Source: an uncultured Pelagibacteraceae bacterium (GTDB taxonomy: Bacteria > Pseudomonadota > Alphaproteobacteria > Pelagibacterales > Pelagibacteraceae). Taken from it: DNA of 64,000 nt. Where the stretch lies: contig CACHCH010000002.1 in the NCBI GenBank assembly GCA_902578255.1, forward strand, positions 53,319 through 117,318. The letters run 5' to 3'. The position numbers and the translations under genes are program-made. Under the pieces are notes generated by a model. It had not been told where the DNA came from and searched no databases. It saw only the letters and a program-made list of their open reading frames with translations. Of this stretch, positions 29,400 through 38,638 are shown in pieces; within the stretch, counting starts at the first letter, position 1; each line of letters opens with the position of its first letter.

Positions 29400-30460
29400 T
29401 GTCTAAAATGATAAATAAAAATTTAATTTTATATATTGGAATTTTAATATTTGGTATAGCTGCTCCATTTTTGTTTCCAGCTTTTAAAGTACAGTTATCA
29501 ATTCTTTGTGTGTTAATTGTTCTTGCTACAACTTGGAATATTCAGGGTGGTGAAATGGGCTATAATTCATTTGGAAATATTTTATTTTATGGCCTTGGAA
29601 TGTATTTATGTGCTTCCGTGCAAGTTGGAATGTTTTTTCCATTGGCAGAGTGGACAGAAAGTGGTGGTGAGAAAACATTTGTACACACTCCTGCACAATT
29701 TTTTCAGGGAATGGCTGTTGGATTAATAGTTGCTGCAGTTGTGCCAACTATTGTGGCTGGTTTAATTGGATATTCTATTTTAGGACTAAGAGGGCATTAT
29801 TTTGCAATTTGTACATTAGGATTAGGAGTTGCGGCAGGCGAGATTTCAGGAGGAATTGAAATTATTGGTGCCGGACAAGGTTTCACTACACCACCATTTC
29901 CTGATGTAGGATCTTTAGATTCGAGAGGTGAATTTTTCTATTTCTTAAGTTTTTTTGTTTTAGTATTGACCTTCATAGCTGTCAGGGGAATTTACTCAAC
30001 TAGATTTAAATTAATATTAAATGCAATTAGAGATAATGAAGATAAAGCTGAGGCTATGGGAATTGAAACAATGAAGTATAAGATAGTTGGCTGGATGATA
30101 TCAGCTTTCTTTTGTGGTCTTGCAGGAGGAATCATGGGTGGCTTAGTTGGATATATCGACTCAACAGATGTTGCTTTTGATGGAAGAGAGATGGGAGTTT
30201 TCATGGTTTTGATGGCAATCTTAGGAGGGAAAGGAACTCTTTGGGGACCAATAATAGGCGCAACAGTGTTTCATATTTTTAAAGAAGGTTTTTGGACATT
30301 CTTTTTAGGTTGGCAGTATGTTGCATTAGGAGTTTTAATTGTAGTGATCGTTATTTATTTCCCAGAGGGAATAATGGGATGGTTAAGGGAAAAATATCCT
30401 GAAAGATTTGGTGAAGTTGTGGATGAAAAAGATCGTAAGGCACAGGTGGAGCTTAAATGA
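29399..30460 (+). CDS. livM: Liv-type ABC transporter permease LivM
   Basis: Second membrane subunit, about 353 aa when started at the ATG at 29399, which overlaps the upstream TGA. An in-frame TTG lies one codon earlier at 29396 but is less likely. Conserved blocks are LRGHYFAICTLGLGVAAGEI and the coupling motif RFKLILNAIRDNEDKAEAMG, followed by GGKGTLWGPIIGA. Compared with LivH it has an extra loop (about residues 80-105) after the third membrane segment. It overlaps livG by 4 bases. Confidence 0.92.
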   Translation: MSKMINKNLILYIGILIFGIAAPFLFPAFKVQLSILCVLIVLATTWNIQGGEMGYNSFGNILFYGLGMYLCASVQVGMFFPLAEWTESGGEKTFVHTPAQFFQGMAVGLIVAAVVPTIVAGLIGYSILGLRGHYFAICTLGLGVAAGEISGGIEIIGAGQGFTTPPFPDVGSLDSRGEFFYFLSFFVLVLTFIAVRGIYSTRFKLILNAIRDNEDKAEAMGIETMKYKIVGWMISAFFCGLAGGIMGGLVGYIDSTDVAFDGREMGVFMVLMAILGGKGTLWGPIIGATVFHIFKEGFWTFFLGWQYVALGVLIVVIVIYFPEGIMGWLREKYPERFGEVVDEKDRKAQVELK

Positions 30461-31197
30461 GTATTTTAGAAGTAAGCAACGTAAGTAAATCATTTGGCGG
30501 TGTAAAAGCTAATGTTGATATTTCAATGAATGTTGAAAAAGGTAGAATAGTTGGATTAATTGGTCCAAATGGATCTGGTAAAACAACATTGTTTAATTCA
30601 ATAGTTGGAACATACCCAATTGATAATGGTTCAATTAAGTTTAATGATAAAGAGGTTTCCGAATTACCAGTGCCAGTTATTGCAAAACTTGGATTGTTAA
30701 GAACTTTTCAACAAACTCGAATTTATGGAAAGCTTAATTGTGTAGAAAATATGCTGATCAGTCACAAAGGTAGTGATGAGAGTTTAATGAAGATCTTTTC
30801 AACAATCCCCAAAGAACTCACAGAAAAAGCAGAAAATTTATTAAATTTTGTGGGTTTATATCAAAAAAGAAATTTGAGAGCAGGTGATTTATCTTTTGGA
30901 CAGCAAAAATTGTTGGAATTAGCTATGGCACTAATGAATGAGCCAGAAATGCTTTTATTAGATGAACCAACTGCTGGGATTAATCCAACATTGATTAATG
31001 GAATTATAGACAGGTTAATTAAAGTAAACCAAGATTTTGGAATTACTCTTTTGGTTATTGAGCACAATATGAGAGTAATTATGCAGCTGGCTGAAAATAT
31101 TTTCTGTTTAGCGCATGGCAAAATGTTAGCCAATGGGTCACCTGATGAAATTAAAAATGACAAACGTGTTATAGACGCGTATTTAGGAGCTCAATAA
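30457..31197 (+). CDS. livG: Liv-type ABC transporter ATP-binding protein LivG
   Basis: ATPase subunit of 246 aa. Walker A is GPNGSGKTT (about residues 36-44), the signature is DLSFGQQKLLELA in place of LSGGQ, Walker B is MLLLDEPTAGI, and the switch His is in LLVIEHNM. The LSFGQ form of the signature is common in LivG proteins. It overlaps livM by 4 bases and livF by 1 base. Confidence 0.93.
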   Translation: MSILEVSNVSKSFGGVKANVDISMNVEKGRIVGLIGPNGSGKTTLFNSIVGTYPIDNGSIKFNDKEVSELPVPVIAKLGLLRTFQQTRIYGKLNCVENMLISHKGSDESLMKIFSTIPKELTEKAENLLNFVGLYQKRNLRAGDLSFGQQKLLELAMALMNEPEMLLLDEPTAGINPTLINGIIDRLIKVNQDFGITLLVIEHNMRVIMQLAENIFCLAHGKMLANGSPDEIKNDKRVIDAYLGAQ

Positions 31198-31982
31198 TGT
31201 CAAATCAATATGAAGTATTAGGAAAAGCTCCTGGCCCAGAAGATTTAAAAAAATTATCACCAAATGAAATACATTTAACTATTAAAGGTTTGAATGCTGG
31301 ATATGGAAAAATGGAAATTTTGCATAATTTTGATTTATTTGTGAACAAGGCACAGTCTTTATGTTTAATAGGTCCAAATGGTGCAGGAAAATCTACGATA
31401 CTTCATTCTATTTATGGGTTTACTAATATTTTTTCAGGTCAAATAGAAATTGATGGCAAAGAAATTACAAATTTAACACCAGCAGAAAAGCTAAAATCAG
31501 TCGGTATAGCTTATATACTTCAAGATAATTCAGTATTTCCTGATATGACAGTTGAGGAAAATTTATTAATGGGTGGATATATCAAAGAAAATACTGATGA
31601 GTCTTATCAAGAAGCTGAAAGAATCCTTGAGAAATATGAAAGACTAAGAAATAGAAGAAATCAGCCTGCAAAAGTTTTATCAGGGGGAGAGAGAAGATTA
31701 TTAGAAATTTCCAGAGCTCTTGTAATGAAACCATCTGTTCTCTTAGTTGATGAACCATCGATTGGGTTAGAGCCAAGATACATTGAAATGGTTTTTGAAA
31801 TATTAAGAGATCTTCAGGAAAATGAAAAAAAGACAATCATTCTTGTGGAACAAAATGCTAAAAAAGGACTAGAGTTTGCAGATATCGGATATGTCTTAGT
31901 ATCTGGTGAAACTGCTATCGCTGGCAAAGGAGATGATTTACTTAAAAATCCTGATGTTGGTCGACTATTCCTTGGCGGCTAA
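31197..31982 (+). CDS. livF: Liv-type ABC transporter ATP-binding protein LivF
   Basis: Second ATPase subunit, 261 aa. An N-terminal extension of about 27 residues precedes the ABC domain. Walker A is GPNGAGKST, the signature is VLSGGERRLLEI, Walker B is VLLVDEPSIGL, and the switch region is IILVEQNAKKGL, where Gln replaces His as is usual for LivF. It overlaps livG by 1 base and azlC by 1 base. Confidence 0.93.
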   Translation: MSNQYEVLGKAPGPEDLKKLSPNEIHLTIKGLNAGYGKMEILHNFDLFVNKAQSLCLIGPNGAGKSTILHSIYGFTNIFSGQIEIDGKEITNLTPAEKLKSVGIAYILQDNSVFPDMTVEENLLMGGYIKENTDESYQEAERILEKYERLRNRRNQPAKVLSGGERRLLEISRALVMKPSVLLVDEPSIGLEPRYIEMVFEILRDLQENEKKTIILVEQNAKKGLEFADIGYVLVSGETAIAGKGDDLLKNPDVGRLFLGG

Positions 31983-32686
31983 TGATTAATACGCAGTTTT
32001 TTTTTAAAGGATACAAATCAATTCTTGCACCTGATAGTCCTGCAATTGCTTTGGGATGTTGTTTCATTGCAATAGGAGCTCTACTCAAAAATTTAGGATT
32101 TAATATTCAAGAAAGTATTTTTTCAACAATGTTAACTTACGCTTTGCCAGGCTCACTAGTTATGGCAGAATCTTTATTAGTCGGAGCATCATTACTAAAT
32201 ATTTTTTTGGCAGTTTGGTTTGTTAATGCAAGACTTTATCCAATGGCTGTTTCTTTGTTTCCACTAATGATGCATAAAAATCAACCTAAATGGAAATATT
32301 ACTTTTCATGTCATTTCATTGCGGTATCTGCTTGGTTGATAATGAAAAGTAATTATAAGTTAGTTCCAAAAGAACAAAGAATTGATTTTTGGATTGGGAT
32401 AGGTAGCGCAACTTGGAGCGTAGCAGTTTTAGGTACTTTTATAGGTTTTTATTTTTCAGAGTATTTAAATAAGGACATGATGATGGGATTAGCTATTCTT
32501 AATCCAGTTTATTTCTTATGTATGATGGTGGGGGCTTCAAAAACAATTCAAATTACACTGTCTGTTATACTTGGAACAATATTGGGACCTCTCTTTTATT
32601 TTTTATCACCAGAGTGGTCGATTTTACTTGGAGGTGTAGTTGGTGGAACAATTGCTTATCTTATAGGAGAGCTAAATGTCGGTTAG
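31982..32686 (+). CDS. azlC: AzlC-family branched-chain amino-acid exporter subunit
   Basis: Large membrane subunit of the AzlCD exporter, 234 aa, about seven membrane segments. The block ALPGSLVMAESLLVGAS near residues 48-64 corresponds to the conserved AzlC GxxQ/A-type region, and AVWFVNARLYPMA to the conserved N-x-R-x-x-L/P-M motif. AzlCD exports branched-chain amino acids or analogues in characterised systems. It is translationally coupled to livF, which joins an exporter to an importer in one operon. It overlaps azlD by 11 bases. Confidence 0.85.
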   Translation: MINTQFFFKGYKSILAPDSPAIALGCCFIAIGALLKNLGFNIQESIFSTMLTYALPGSLVMAESLLVGASLLNIFLAVWFVNARLYPMAVSLFPLMMHKNQPKWKYYFSCHFIAVSAWLIMKSNYKLVPKEQRIDFWIGIGSATWSVAVLGTFIGFYFSEYLNKDMMMGLAILNPVYFLCMMVGASKTIQITLSVILGTILGPLFYFLSPEWSILLGGVVGGTIAYLIGELNVG

Positions 32687-32999
32687 TATAGTTTATGCTA
32701 TTTTGGTGACCTCTTTGGCAACTTTTATTTCAAGATTTCTTGGAGCTGTAAGTTCACAAGGAATTAAAGAAACATCAAAATTATTTAAATGGTTCAATTG
32801 TTTAGCCTATGCAACTTTAGCTGCACTAATAGCGAGAACAATTATTTTTCCTGCAGGTATTCTTATTGATGCAAGTTATTTAAGTAGAATAACTGTTGTC
32901 TTATTGTCATTAGTTGTGTTTTTTGTATCTAAACAAAATTATGTTTACCCAACAGTTTTTTCTGCCTTATGTATGGCAGCAATTAACAATTTTTTTTAA
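32676..32999 (+). CDS. azlD: AzlD-family branched-chain amino-acid exporter subunit
   Basis: Small partner of AzlC, 107 aa, with about four membrane segments. The ATFISRFLGAV segment and LAYATLAALIARTI fit the AzlD pattern. It overlaps azlC by 11 bases and ends the operon. Downstream of it there is no clear terminator; only the A/T palindrome at 33017-33032. Confidence 0.82.
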   Translation: MSVSIVYAILVTSLATFISRFLGAVSSQGIKETSKLFKWFNCLAYATLAALIARTIIFPAGILIDASYLSRITVVLLSLVVFFVSKQNYVYPTVFSALCMAAINNFF

Positions 33000-33039
33000 T
33001 ACAAATTGATTTATTATTTAAGTTAACTTAAAATTTAAT

Positions 33040-33951
33040 ATGGAAAAAATTGATGGTATAGAAATTAATAATCATAAAGACTCTAGTAGGATATTAAATA
33101 TTCAATTAGATGATGAAATTGTTAAAAAGTTAATTTTTCCTTTTAATAAATTTGATCTTACAGCACTAGAACTTAAACCATTTACTAGATTTACAATTGC
33201 AAAAAGCCTTGATGATTTAACCAATAATAAACTAAGCAAGTTAATAAATTCGATAATTCGAGATAGATCAACAGGTTGCTTTATTATTGGTCCAAAAAAT
33301 ATTTCATCAAAAACTAATGATAAATTTTTAGTTAAATTGGCAACTGCTGTTGCTCACTTAATTGGAATTCCAAATCATGACTCAATGGCAGGAAAATACT
33401 ATGCTAGATTTCATGTAAAGCACGAAGATGCTAGTGACTCTTATTTGAGAAAAGCTTACAGAAATATGGATTTACATACAGATGGAACATATGTAAAGGA
33501 AGTTACCGATTGGTTAGTTATGACTAAACTAGAGGAACAAAATGTACAAGGTGGTGAAACTGCAATGTTACATTTAGATGATTGGGAGCATTGTGATGAT
33601 TTATCTAATGATCCTGTTGGACAACAAGATTTTATTTGGGGATCTCCTAAAAGTAAAAACATTGATTATAAAGTAAAGCATCCTGTTTTTTCTTTTGATA
33701 AAGAAGGAAGACCTAAAATCTCATATATAGATCAGTTTCCTGAACCTAAAAATATGGAACAGGGAAATTTTTTACAAAAATTATCTGATGCTTTAGAGGA
33801 AAGTAAGAATAAAATAATTACTAAATTACCAGTAGGTCATTCCGTTATAGCTAATAATTATTTCTGGCTTCATGGGAGAAAACCATTTAAAGAAAATAAA
33901 GAATTAAGTAGGGAATTGTTGAGAATTAGAGGCTCTTTTTTTGTTAATTAA
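33040..33951 (+). CDS. glaH: Glutarate 2-hydroxylase (glutarate dioxygenase) GlaH/CsiD
   Basis: Fe(II)/2-oxoglutarate oxygenase that turns glutarate into L-2-hydroxyglutarate, the last part of cadaverine/aminovalerate-type lysine breakdown. Long blocks match E. coli CsiD: KLATAVAHLIG, YYARFHVKHED with DSYLR, DLHTDGTYV with the iron ligands His146 and Asp148, LHLDDWEH, and FWLHGR with the third ligand His278. Arg residues near 291-297 would bind 2-oxoglutarate. Length 303 aa is slightly shorter than CsiD at the N-terminus. No L-2-hydroxyglutarate oxidase gene is adjacent. A 16-base palindrome lies 7 bases before the ATG and no good ribosome-binding site is seen. Confidence 0.9.
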   Translation: MEKIDGIEINNHKDSSRILNIQLDDEIVKKLIFPFNKFDLTALELKPFTRFTIAKSLDDLTNNKLSKLINSIIRDRSTGCFIIGPKNISSKTNDKFLVKLATAVAHLIGIPNHDSMAGKYYARFHVKHEDASDSYLRKAYRNMDLHTDGTYVKEVTDWLVMTKLEEQNVQGGETAMLHLDDWEHCDDLSNDPVGQQDFIWGSPKSKNIDYKVKHPVFSFDKEGRPKISYIDQFPEPKNMEQGNFLQKLSDALEESKNKIITKLPVGHSVIANNYFWLHGRKPFKENKELSRELLRIRGSFFVN

Positions 33952-33985
33952 TTCAATATAATCAATATAAAGTAATCAAACCTTT

Positions 33986-34753
33986 ATGAATTTAGGATTT
34001 ATTGGCACTGGTAAAATAGCATCTTCAGTAATTACTGGAATTTGCGCTTCTAAAATTTCCTATAAGAAAATAATAATTTCTCCAAGAAATCCAAAAATAG
34101 CTAAGGGTTTAAAGGTAAAATTTAGGAAAATTACCATTGCTAAAACCAATCAGCAAATTGTCGATCAATCGGATTGGGTTTTCTTATCAGTAACTCCAAG
34201 CGTAGGTGAAAAGATTATTAAAAACTTAAAATTCAAATCCAAACAGACGATTATAAGTTTTATTTCTACTATTACATTGTCACAATTAAAAAAAGCCATA
34301 AAAGTGAAAGCGAAAATAGTTAGAGCAATACCCCTGCCACCAATCTCGTTAAAGAAAGGACCAGTACCTATTTGCCCGCCAAATATTAAAGTTAAGAAGT
34401 TTTTTAATCATTTAGGAACCACTGTTGAAATTAAAAAAGAAAAATCTTCAATTAACTTTTGGACAACTTCTGGCATGATGGCTCCATTTTATGAACTATT
34501 AAGAGTAATGACTGACTGGTTAGTTAAAAGAGGTGTGAAGAGACATAATGCTCAAAAATATATTACATCTTTGTTTTTAGCCTTATCTGAAGATGCAGTT
34601 AATAATTCAAAAGAAAATTTAAAGTTTTTGGTCAAAGAGTCTCAAACTCCAAAAGGTTTAAACGAGCAAGGTGTTAAAGAGTTATCAAAAGCTGGATTTT
34701 ATAAATCACTTGAAAAAACTTTAAATAGCATTCATCGAAGACTAAATAAATAG
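33986..34753 (+). CDS. ProC-like NAD(P)-dependent imine reductase (divergent pyrroline-5-carboxylate reductase family)
   Basis: A 255-residue protein with a Rossmann start LGFIGTGKIASSVITGI, and VFLSVTPS plus SFISTITLSQLKKAI as in ProC. The C-terminal dimer domain covers about 155-255. The SPGGTT segment that marks true P5C reductases is replaced by TPKGLNEQ (about residue 221), a form seen in divergent ProC relatives that are not shown to make proline. The gene lies 34 bases after glaH and 5 bases before the second Liv-type transporter, so it may reduce a cyclic imine from an imported compound. That role is inference. Confidence 0.75.
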   Translation: MNLGFIGTGKIASSVITGICASKISYKKIIISPRNPKIAKGLKVKFRKITIAKTNQQIVDQSDWVFLSVTPSVGEKIIKNLKFKSKQTIISFISTITLSQLKKAIKVKAKIVRAIPLPPISLKKGPVPICPPNIKVKKFFNHLGTTVEIKKEKSSINFWTTSGMMAPFYELLRVMTDWLVKRGVKRHNAQKYITSLFLALSEDAVNNSKENLKFLVKESQTPKGLNEQGVKELSKAGFYKSLEKTLNSIHRRLNK

Positions 34754-34758
34754 ACTGA

Positions 34759-35547
34759 ATGTCAGAAAATATTTTAGAAATTAAAAATTTATCAAAATAC
34801 TTTGGTGGATTAGCGGCTGTTTCAGATTGCTCTTTAAAAGTTTCAAGAGGTACTATAACAGGAATTATTGGACCTAATGGATCTGGTAAGACAACATTAT
34901 TTAATTTGATTGCAGGAAATTTAAAATCTTCAGGTGGTGAAGTAATTTTTGATAGCGAAAATATAACAAATGTACCTTCATTTGAATTATTTTCAAAAGG
35001 ATTACTCAGAACATTCCAGATTGCACATGAATTTTCTAACTTATCTGTTTTAGAAAATTTAATGATGGTTCCTGGAAATCAATCAGGTGAAAAGTTAACT
35101 ACAGCATTATTTAAACCAGGTTTGGTAGCTAAAGAAGAAAATATAATTAAGGAAAAAGCAAAAGAAGTAGTTGAATTTTTAAACCTTGAACATTTATCAA
35201 ATGAACTTGCTGGAAATCTTTCTGGCGGACAGAAAAAATTACTTGAACTTGGAAGAACTATGATGGTTGATGCAAAATTAGTTTTATTGGATGAAGTTGG
35301 AGCTGGTGTTAACAGAACTTTGCTCAAAGATTTAGGTACTGCGATTGAAAAGTTGAATAAAGAAAAAGGTTATACATTTTGCATGATTGAGCACGATATG
35401 GACTTTATTGGAAGATTATGTGATCCAGTAATAGTAATGGCTGAAGGATCTGTTTTATTTGAAGGTTCAGTTGAGGAAGCAAAAAAAGATGAAAAAGTTA
35501 TTGAGAGTTATCTTGGTAGAGGATCAAAATTAAGGCAAAATAATTAA
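34759..35547 (+). CDS. Second Liv-type ABC transporter, ATP-binding protein (LivG-like)
   Basis: ATPase of 262 aa. Walker A is GPNGSGKTT, the signature is NLSGGQKKLLEL, Walker B is VLLDEVGAGV and the switch is CMIEHDMDFIG. In Walker B the Pro that normally follows Asp-Glu is Val, a minor change. It starts 5 bases after the ProC-like gene and overlaps the next ATPase gene by one base. Together with the next three genes it forms a complete importer core. Its binding protein is likely the convergent gene at 38794-40020. Confidence 0.92.
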   Translation: MSENILEIKNLSKYFGGLAAVSDCSLKVSRGTITGIIGPNGSGKTTLFNLIAGNLKSSGGEVIFDSENITNVPSFELFSKGLLRTFQIAHEFSNLSVLENLMMVPGNQSGEKLTTALFKPGLVAKEENIIKEKAKEVVEFLNLEHLSNELAGNLSGGQKKLLELGRTMMVDAKLVLLDEVGAGVNRTLLKDLGTAIEKLNKEKGYTFCMIEHDMDFIGRLCDPVIVMAEGSVLFEGSVEEAKKDEKVIESYLGRGSKLRQNN

Positions 35548-36254
35548 TGGCTTACTTTGAAGGAATAAAAATGACTGGAGGTTATGGAAATGGTCCAGAT
35601 ATTATTAATTCTTGTTCAGTAGACGTAAATAAAGGAGAAATAGTATCTATTCTAGGTCCAAATGGAGCTGGAAAGTCCACAGCTATGAAAGCGATGCTTG
35701 GTTTACTAAATCTAAAATCTGGTGCAGTAAAAATAGATGGTAAAGATATATCAAAACTCTCTCCGCAAGATAGAGTTAAAGAAGGAATTTCTTTTGTACC
35801 ACAAACTAAAAACGTTTTCTCAGGAATGACTGTTGAAGAAAATTTAGAAATGGGAGCTTTTCTTTTAAGTAATGAAATAAAAAATATAATTGACGAAATT
35901 TATGATTTGTTTCCTGTTTTAAGAGAAAAAAGAGATCAATTGGTTGGAGAATTATCTGGCGGACAAAGACAACAAGTTGCATTAGGAAGAGCTTTAATGA
36001 TTAAACCAACAGTTTTGATGTTAGATGAACCAACTGCAGGTGTTTCACCTATAGTTATGGATGAGCTTTTTGATCATATTGTTAAAGTTAAAAAAACCAA
36101 TGTTGCAATCTTAATGGTTGAGCAAAATGCCAAACAAGCTTTAAGTATATCTGATAGGGGATATGTTTTAGTAACTGGAGAAAATCGTTATTCAGGAACT
36201 GGAAAAGAATTATTAAACGACTCAAGAGTTAGAAGCTCTTTTCTAGGAGGTTGA
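35547..36254 (+). CDS. Second Liv-type ABC transporter, ATP-binding protein (LivF-like)
   Basis: ATPase of 235 aa. Walker A is GPNGAGKST, the signature is ELSGGQRQQVALGRAL, Walker B is VLMLDEPTAGV and the switch is ILMVEQNAKQAL. It overlaps the LivG-like gene by one base. The strong ribosome-binding site AGGAGG at its 3' end (36245-36250) serves the next gene. Confidence 0.92.
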   Translation: MAYFEGIKMTGGYGNGPDIINSCSVDVNKGEIVSILGPNGAGKSTAMKAMLGLLNLKSGAVKIDGKDISKLSPQDRVKEGISFVPQTKNVFSGMTVEENLEMGAFLLSNEIKNIIDEIYDLFPVLREKRDQLVGELSGGQRQQVALGRALMIKPTVLMLDEPTAGVSPIVMDELFDHIVKVKKTNVAILMVEQNAKQALSISDRGYVLVTGENRYSGTGKELLNDSRVRSSFLGG

Positions 36255-36255
36255 T

Positions 36256-37266
36256 ATGGACTTTCTAAATGCGTTAATTCTTTTATTAAATTATATTTTT
36301 ATTCCAGCCTTAACATATGGTTCACAATTAGCTTTAGGAGCAATATTTGTCACACTAATCTATGGAATCTTAAGATTTGCTAATTTTGCAACTGGAGACA
36401 TGATGTCTTTCGGAACAATGATTACAATTCTATTTACTTGGTATTTTCAATCCCTTGGGATTTCTTTAGGAGTTTTGCCTACAGCCTTATTAGCGATCCC
36501 ATTCGGTATTTTTTTTATGATTCTTTACATGCTAAGTATAGATAAGTTTGTTTTCAAATATTATAGAACAAACAAGAGTCCTCCTGTTCAATTAGCTATG
36601 GTTAGTATTGGAGTAATGTTTGTCACCCAAGCAGTAGTTAGAATTATTATTGGGCCTTCAGATCAAAGATTTTTTGATGGCGAAAAATTTATAATTAAAG
36701 CTAGAGAGTTTAAAGAGATGACTGGTTTCAACGAGGGTCTAGCATTAAAATCAACACAGGTAATCACTGTGTTGGTTACAATCGTATTAGTTTCTTTGCT
36801 TTTTTGGTTTTTAAATAAAACTAAAACAGGTAAAAGTATGAAAGCTTATTCAGATAATGAGGATTTAGCTTTACTCTCAGGAATTGACCCAAAAAAAATT
36901 GTAATGATAACCTGGATAATTGCTGGAATATTAGCAACTATTGGAGGGGCATTATATGGTTTAGATAAAAGCTTCAAGCCGTTTACTTATTTTAATAACA
37001 TGCTTCCTATATTTGCAGCTGCTATAGTAGGTGGAATTGGAAATCCATTTGGCGCATTTTTAGGAGGATATGTAATTGCTTTTTCTGAGATATTTTTAAC
37101 CTATGCCTATAAAAAGTTTTTTATGTACATACTGCCTGAAAGCATGGAACCTGAAAGTTTAGTTCAGCTTTTATCAACTGATTATAAATTTGCGGTTTCA
37201 TTTTCGATACTTGTAATAGTATTACTTTATAGACCGTCAGGAATATTCAAAGGAAAAGTATTGTGA
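36256..37266 (+). CDS. Second Liv-type ABC transporter, permease (LivH-like)
   Basis: Membrane subunit of 336 aa. The LivH block YGILRFANFATGDMMSFG is at about residues 36-53. The coupling motif TKTGKSMKAYSDNEDLALLSG and the late AAAIVGGIGNPFGAFLGGY are present. It is longer than the first LivH mainly by an inserted loop of about 25 residues (SDQRFFDGEKFIIKAREF region). It overlaps the LivM-like gene by four bases (GTGA). Confidence 0.92.
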   Translation: MDFLNALILLLNYIFIPALTYGSQLALGAIFVTLIYGILRFANFATGDMMSFGTMITILFTWYFQSLGISLGVLPTALLAIPFGIFFMILYMLSIDKFVFKYYRTNKSPPVQLAMVSIGVMFVTQAVVRIIIGPSDQRFFDGEKFIIKAREFKEMTGFNEGLALKSTQVITVLVTIVLVSLLFWFLNKTKTGKSMKAYSDNEDLALLSGIDPKKIVMITWIIAGILATIGGALYGLDKSFKPFTYFNNMLPIFAAAIVGGIGNPFGAFLGGYVIAFSEIFLTYAYKKFFMYILPESMEPESLVQLLSTDYKFAVSFSILVIVLLYRPSGIFKGKVL

Positions 37267-38633
37267 GAAAGAATTTAAATGTAATCGCTGCATACAGTAT
37301 TATGATGGCATTAATAATATTGGTTGGAATTTTTCAATCTTGGAATATTGCATTATCTATCTTTAACCTCTGTTTAATATCTGCAGTTATGACTATGGGT
37401 GCAAATATTCAATGGGGCTATGCAGGATTAATAAATTTCGGAATTATGGGATACACAGCTTTAGGAGGACTAGCTGCAGTCTTAATTTCTGTTGATCCAG
37501 TTCAAGAAGCATGGAGTGCGGGAGGGTTCGATATACTGATGTCTCTCTGGCTTATTGTAGCAATGGTATTAATAATAAGATTTATTTTAAAAAGATTTAA
37601 TAAATCCAAAATGAGAACATACAGTATTGCTGTAATAATTATCTCAGGGATTTTATTAATAAGATTTTCAGCAGAGCCAGGTATAGAAGCTATTGAAGCG
37701 GTTAATCCAGCCAAGACTGGTTTTTTAGGTGGTTTTGGATTACCAATTATTTTTTCATGGATTGTTGGTGCTTTTTTTGCAGGAGGTTTGGCTTTTATTG
37801 TTGGAAAAGTAGCCTTAGGCTTGAGAGCAGACTATTTAGCGATAGCTACTCTTTTAATATCAGAAATTGTCATAGCAATTATAAAACATGAGGACTGGTT
37901 AACTAGAGGTGTTAAAAATGTAATTGGACTTAAAAGGCCTGCTCCTTATGAAGTAGATCTTCAATCAACAGATTGGTTTATAAATTTGGTTGAAAAATTT
38001 AATTCTGGAAAATTAGAATTAATTTCTAATTTATCTGATCGACAAGCTGCATTAAACCAACTTGTAATTGAAGGCTCGTCTATATTTGTAAAACTTTGTT
38101 ATTCAGGATTATTTTTGACAGTAGTAATTATTTTATTAATCCTTACACAAAAAGCTCTTTACTCTCCATGGGGCAGAATGATGAGAGCCATCAGAGATAA
38201 CGAAGAAGCTGCCAATGCAATGGGAAAAAATGTTGTTAAACAGCATTTATTAATTTTTATTTTAGGTTCAGCAATTGTCGGAATTGCAGGAGCAATGTTA
38301 GTCACACAAGATGGATTGTTTACCCCAGGAAGTTACAGACCTATGAGATATACTTTTTTGATATGGGTTATGGTTATTGTTGGGGGAAGTGGAAATAATT
38401 TTGGAGCTATATTGGGAGGTTTTGCAGTATGGTTTTTATGGATTGAGTCTGCTCCAATAGCTTTGTTTTTAATTAACTTTTTTACAGTTGGCATTCCAGC
38501 TACAAATTCTCTTAAAGCACATTTAATTGAGAGTGTGCCATATTTTAGATTTTTGATGATGGGTTTAGGGTTATTATTAATTATGAGGTATAGACCTAAA
38601 GGTATACTTCCTGAAAAAATAGACATAAAGTAG
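37263..38633 (+). CDS. Second Liv-type ABC transporter, permease (LivM-like)
   Basis: Membrane subunit of 456 aa that starts with GTG overlapping the upstream TGA. The LivM block GLRADYLAIATLLISEIVIA, the coupling motif PWGRMMRAIRDNEEAANAMG and VGGSGNNFGAILGGF are visible. It is about 100 residues longer than the first LivM. The extra length is in an added membrane region (about 95-130) and a loop around 215-260. It is followed 5 bases later by a possible 23-codon gene and then a shared terminator. Confidence 0.9.
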   Translation: MRKNLNVIAAYSIMMALIILVGIFQSWNIALSIFNLCLISAVMTMGANIQWGYAGLINFGIMGYTALGGLAAVLISVDPVQEAWSAGGFDILMSLWLIVAMVLIIRFILKRFNKSKMRTYSIAVIIISGILLIRFSAEPGIEAIEAVNPAKTGFLGGFGLPIIFSWIVGAFFAGGLAFIVGKVALGLRADYLAIATLLISEIVIAIIKHEDWLTRGVKNVIGLKRPAPYEVDLQSTDWFINLVEKFNSGKLELISNLSDRQAALNQLVIEGSSIFVKLCYSGLFLTVVIILLILTQKALYSPWGRMMRAIRDNEEAANAMGKNVVKQHLLIFILGSAIVGIAGAMLVTQDGLFTPGSYRPMRYTFLIWVMVIVGGSGNNFGAILGGFAVWFLWIESAPIALFLINFFTVGIPATNSLKAHLIESVPYFRFLMMGLGLLLIMRYRPKGILPEKIDIK

Positions 38634-38638
38634 TTTCG

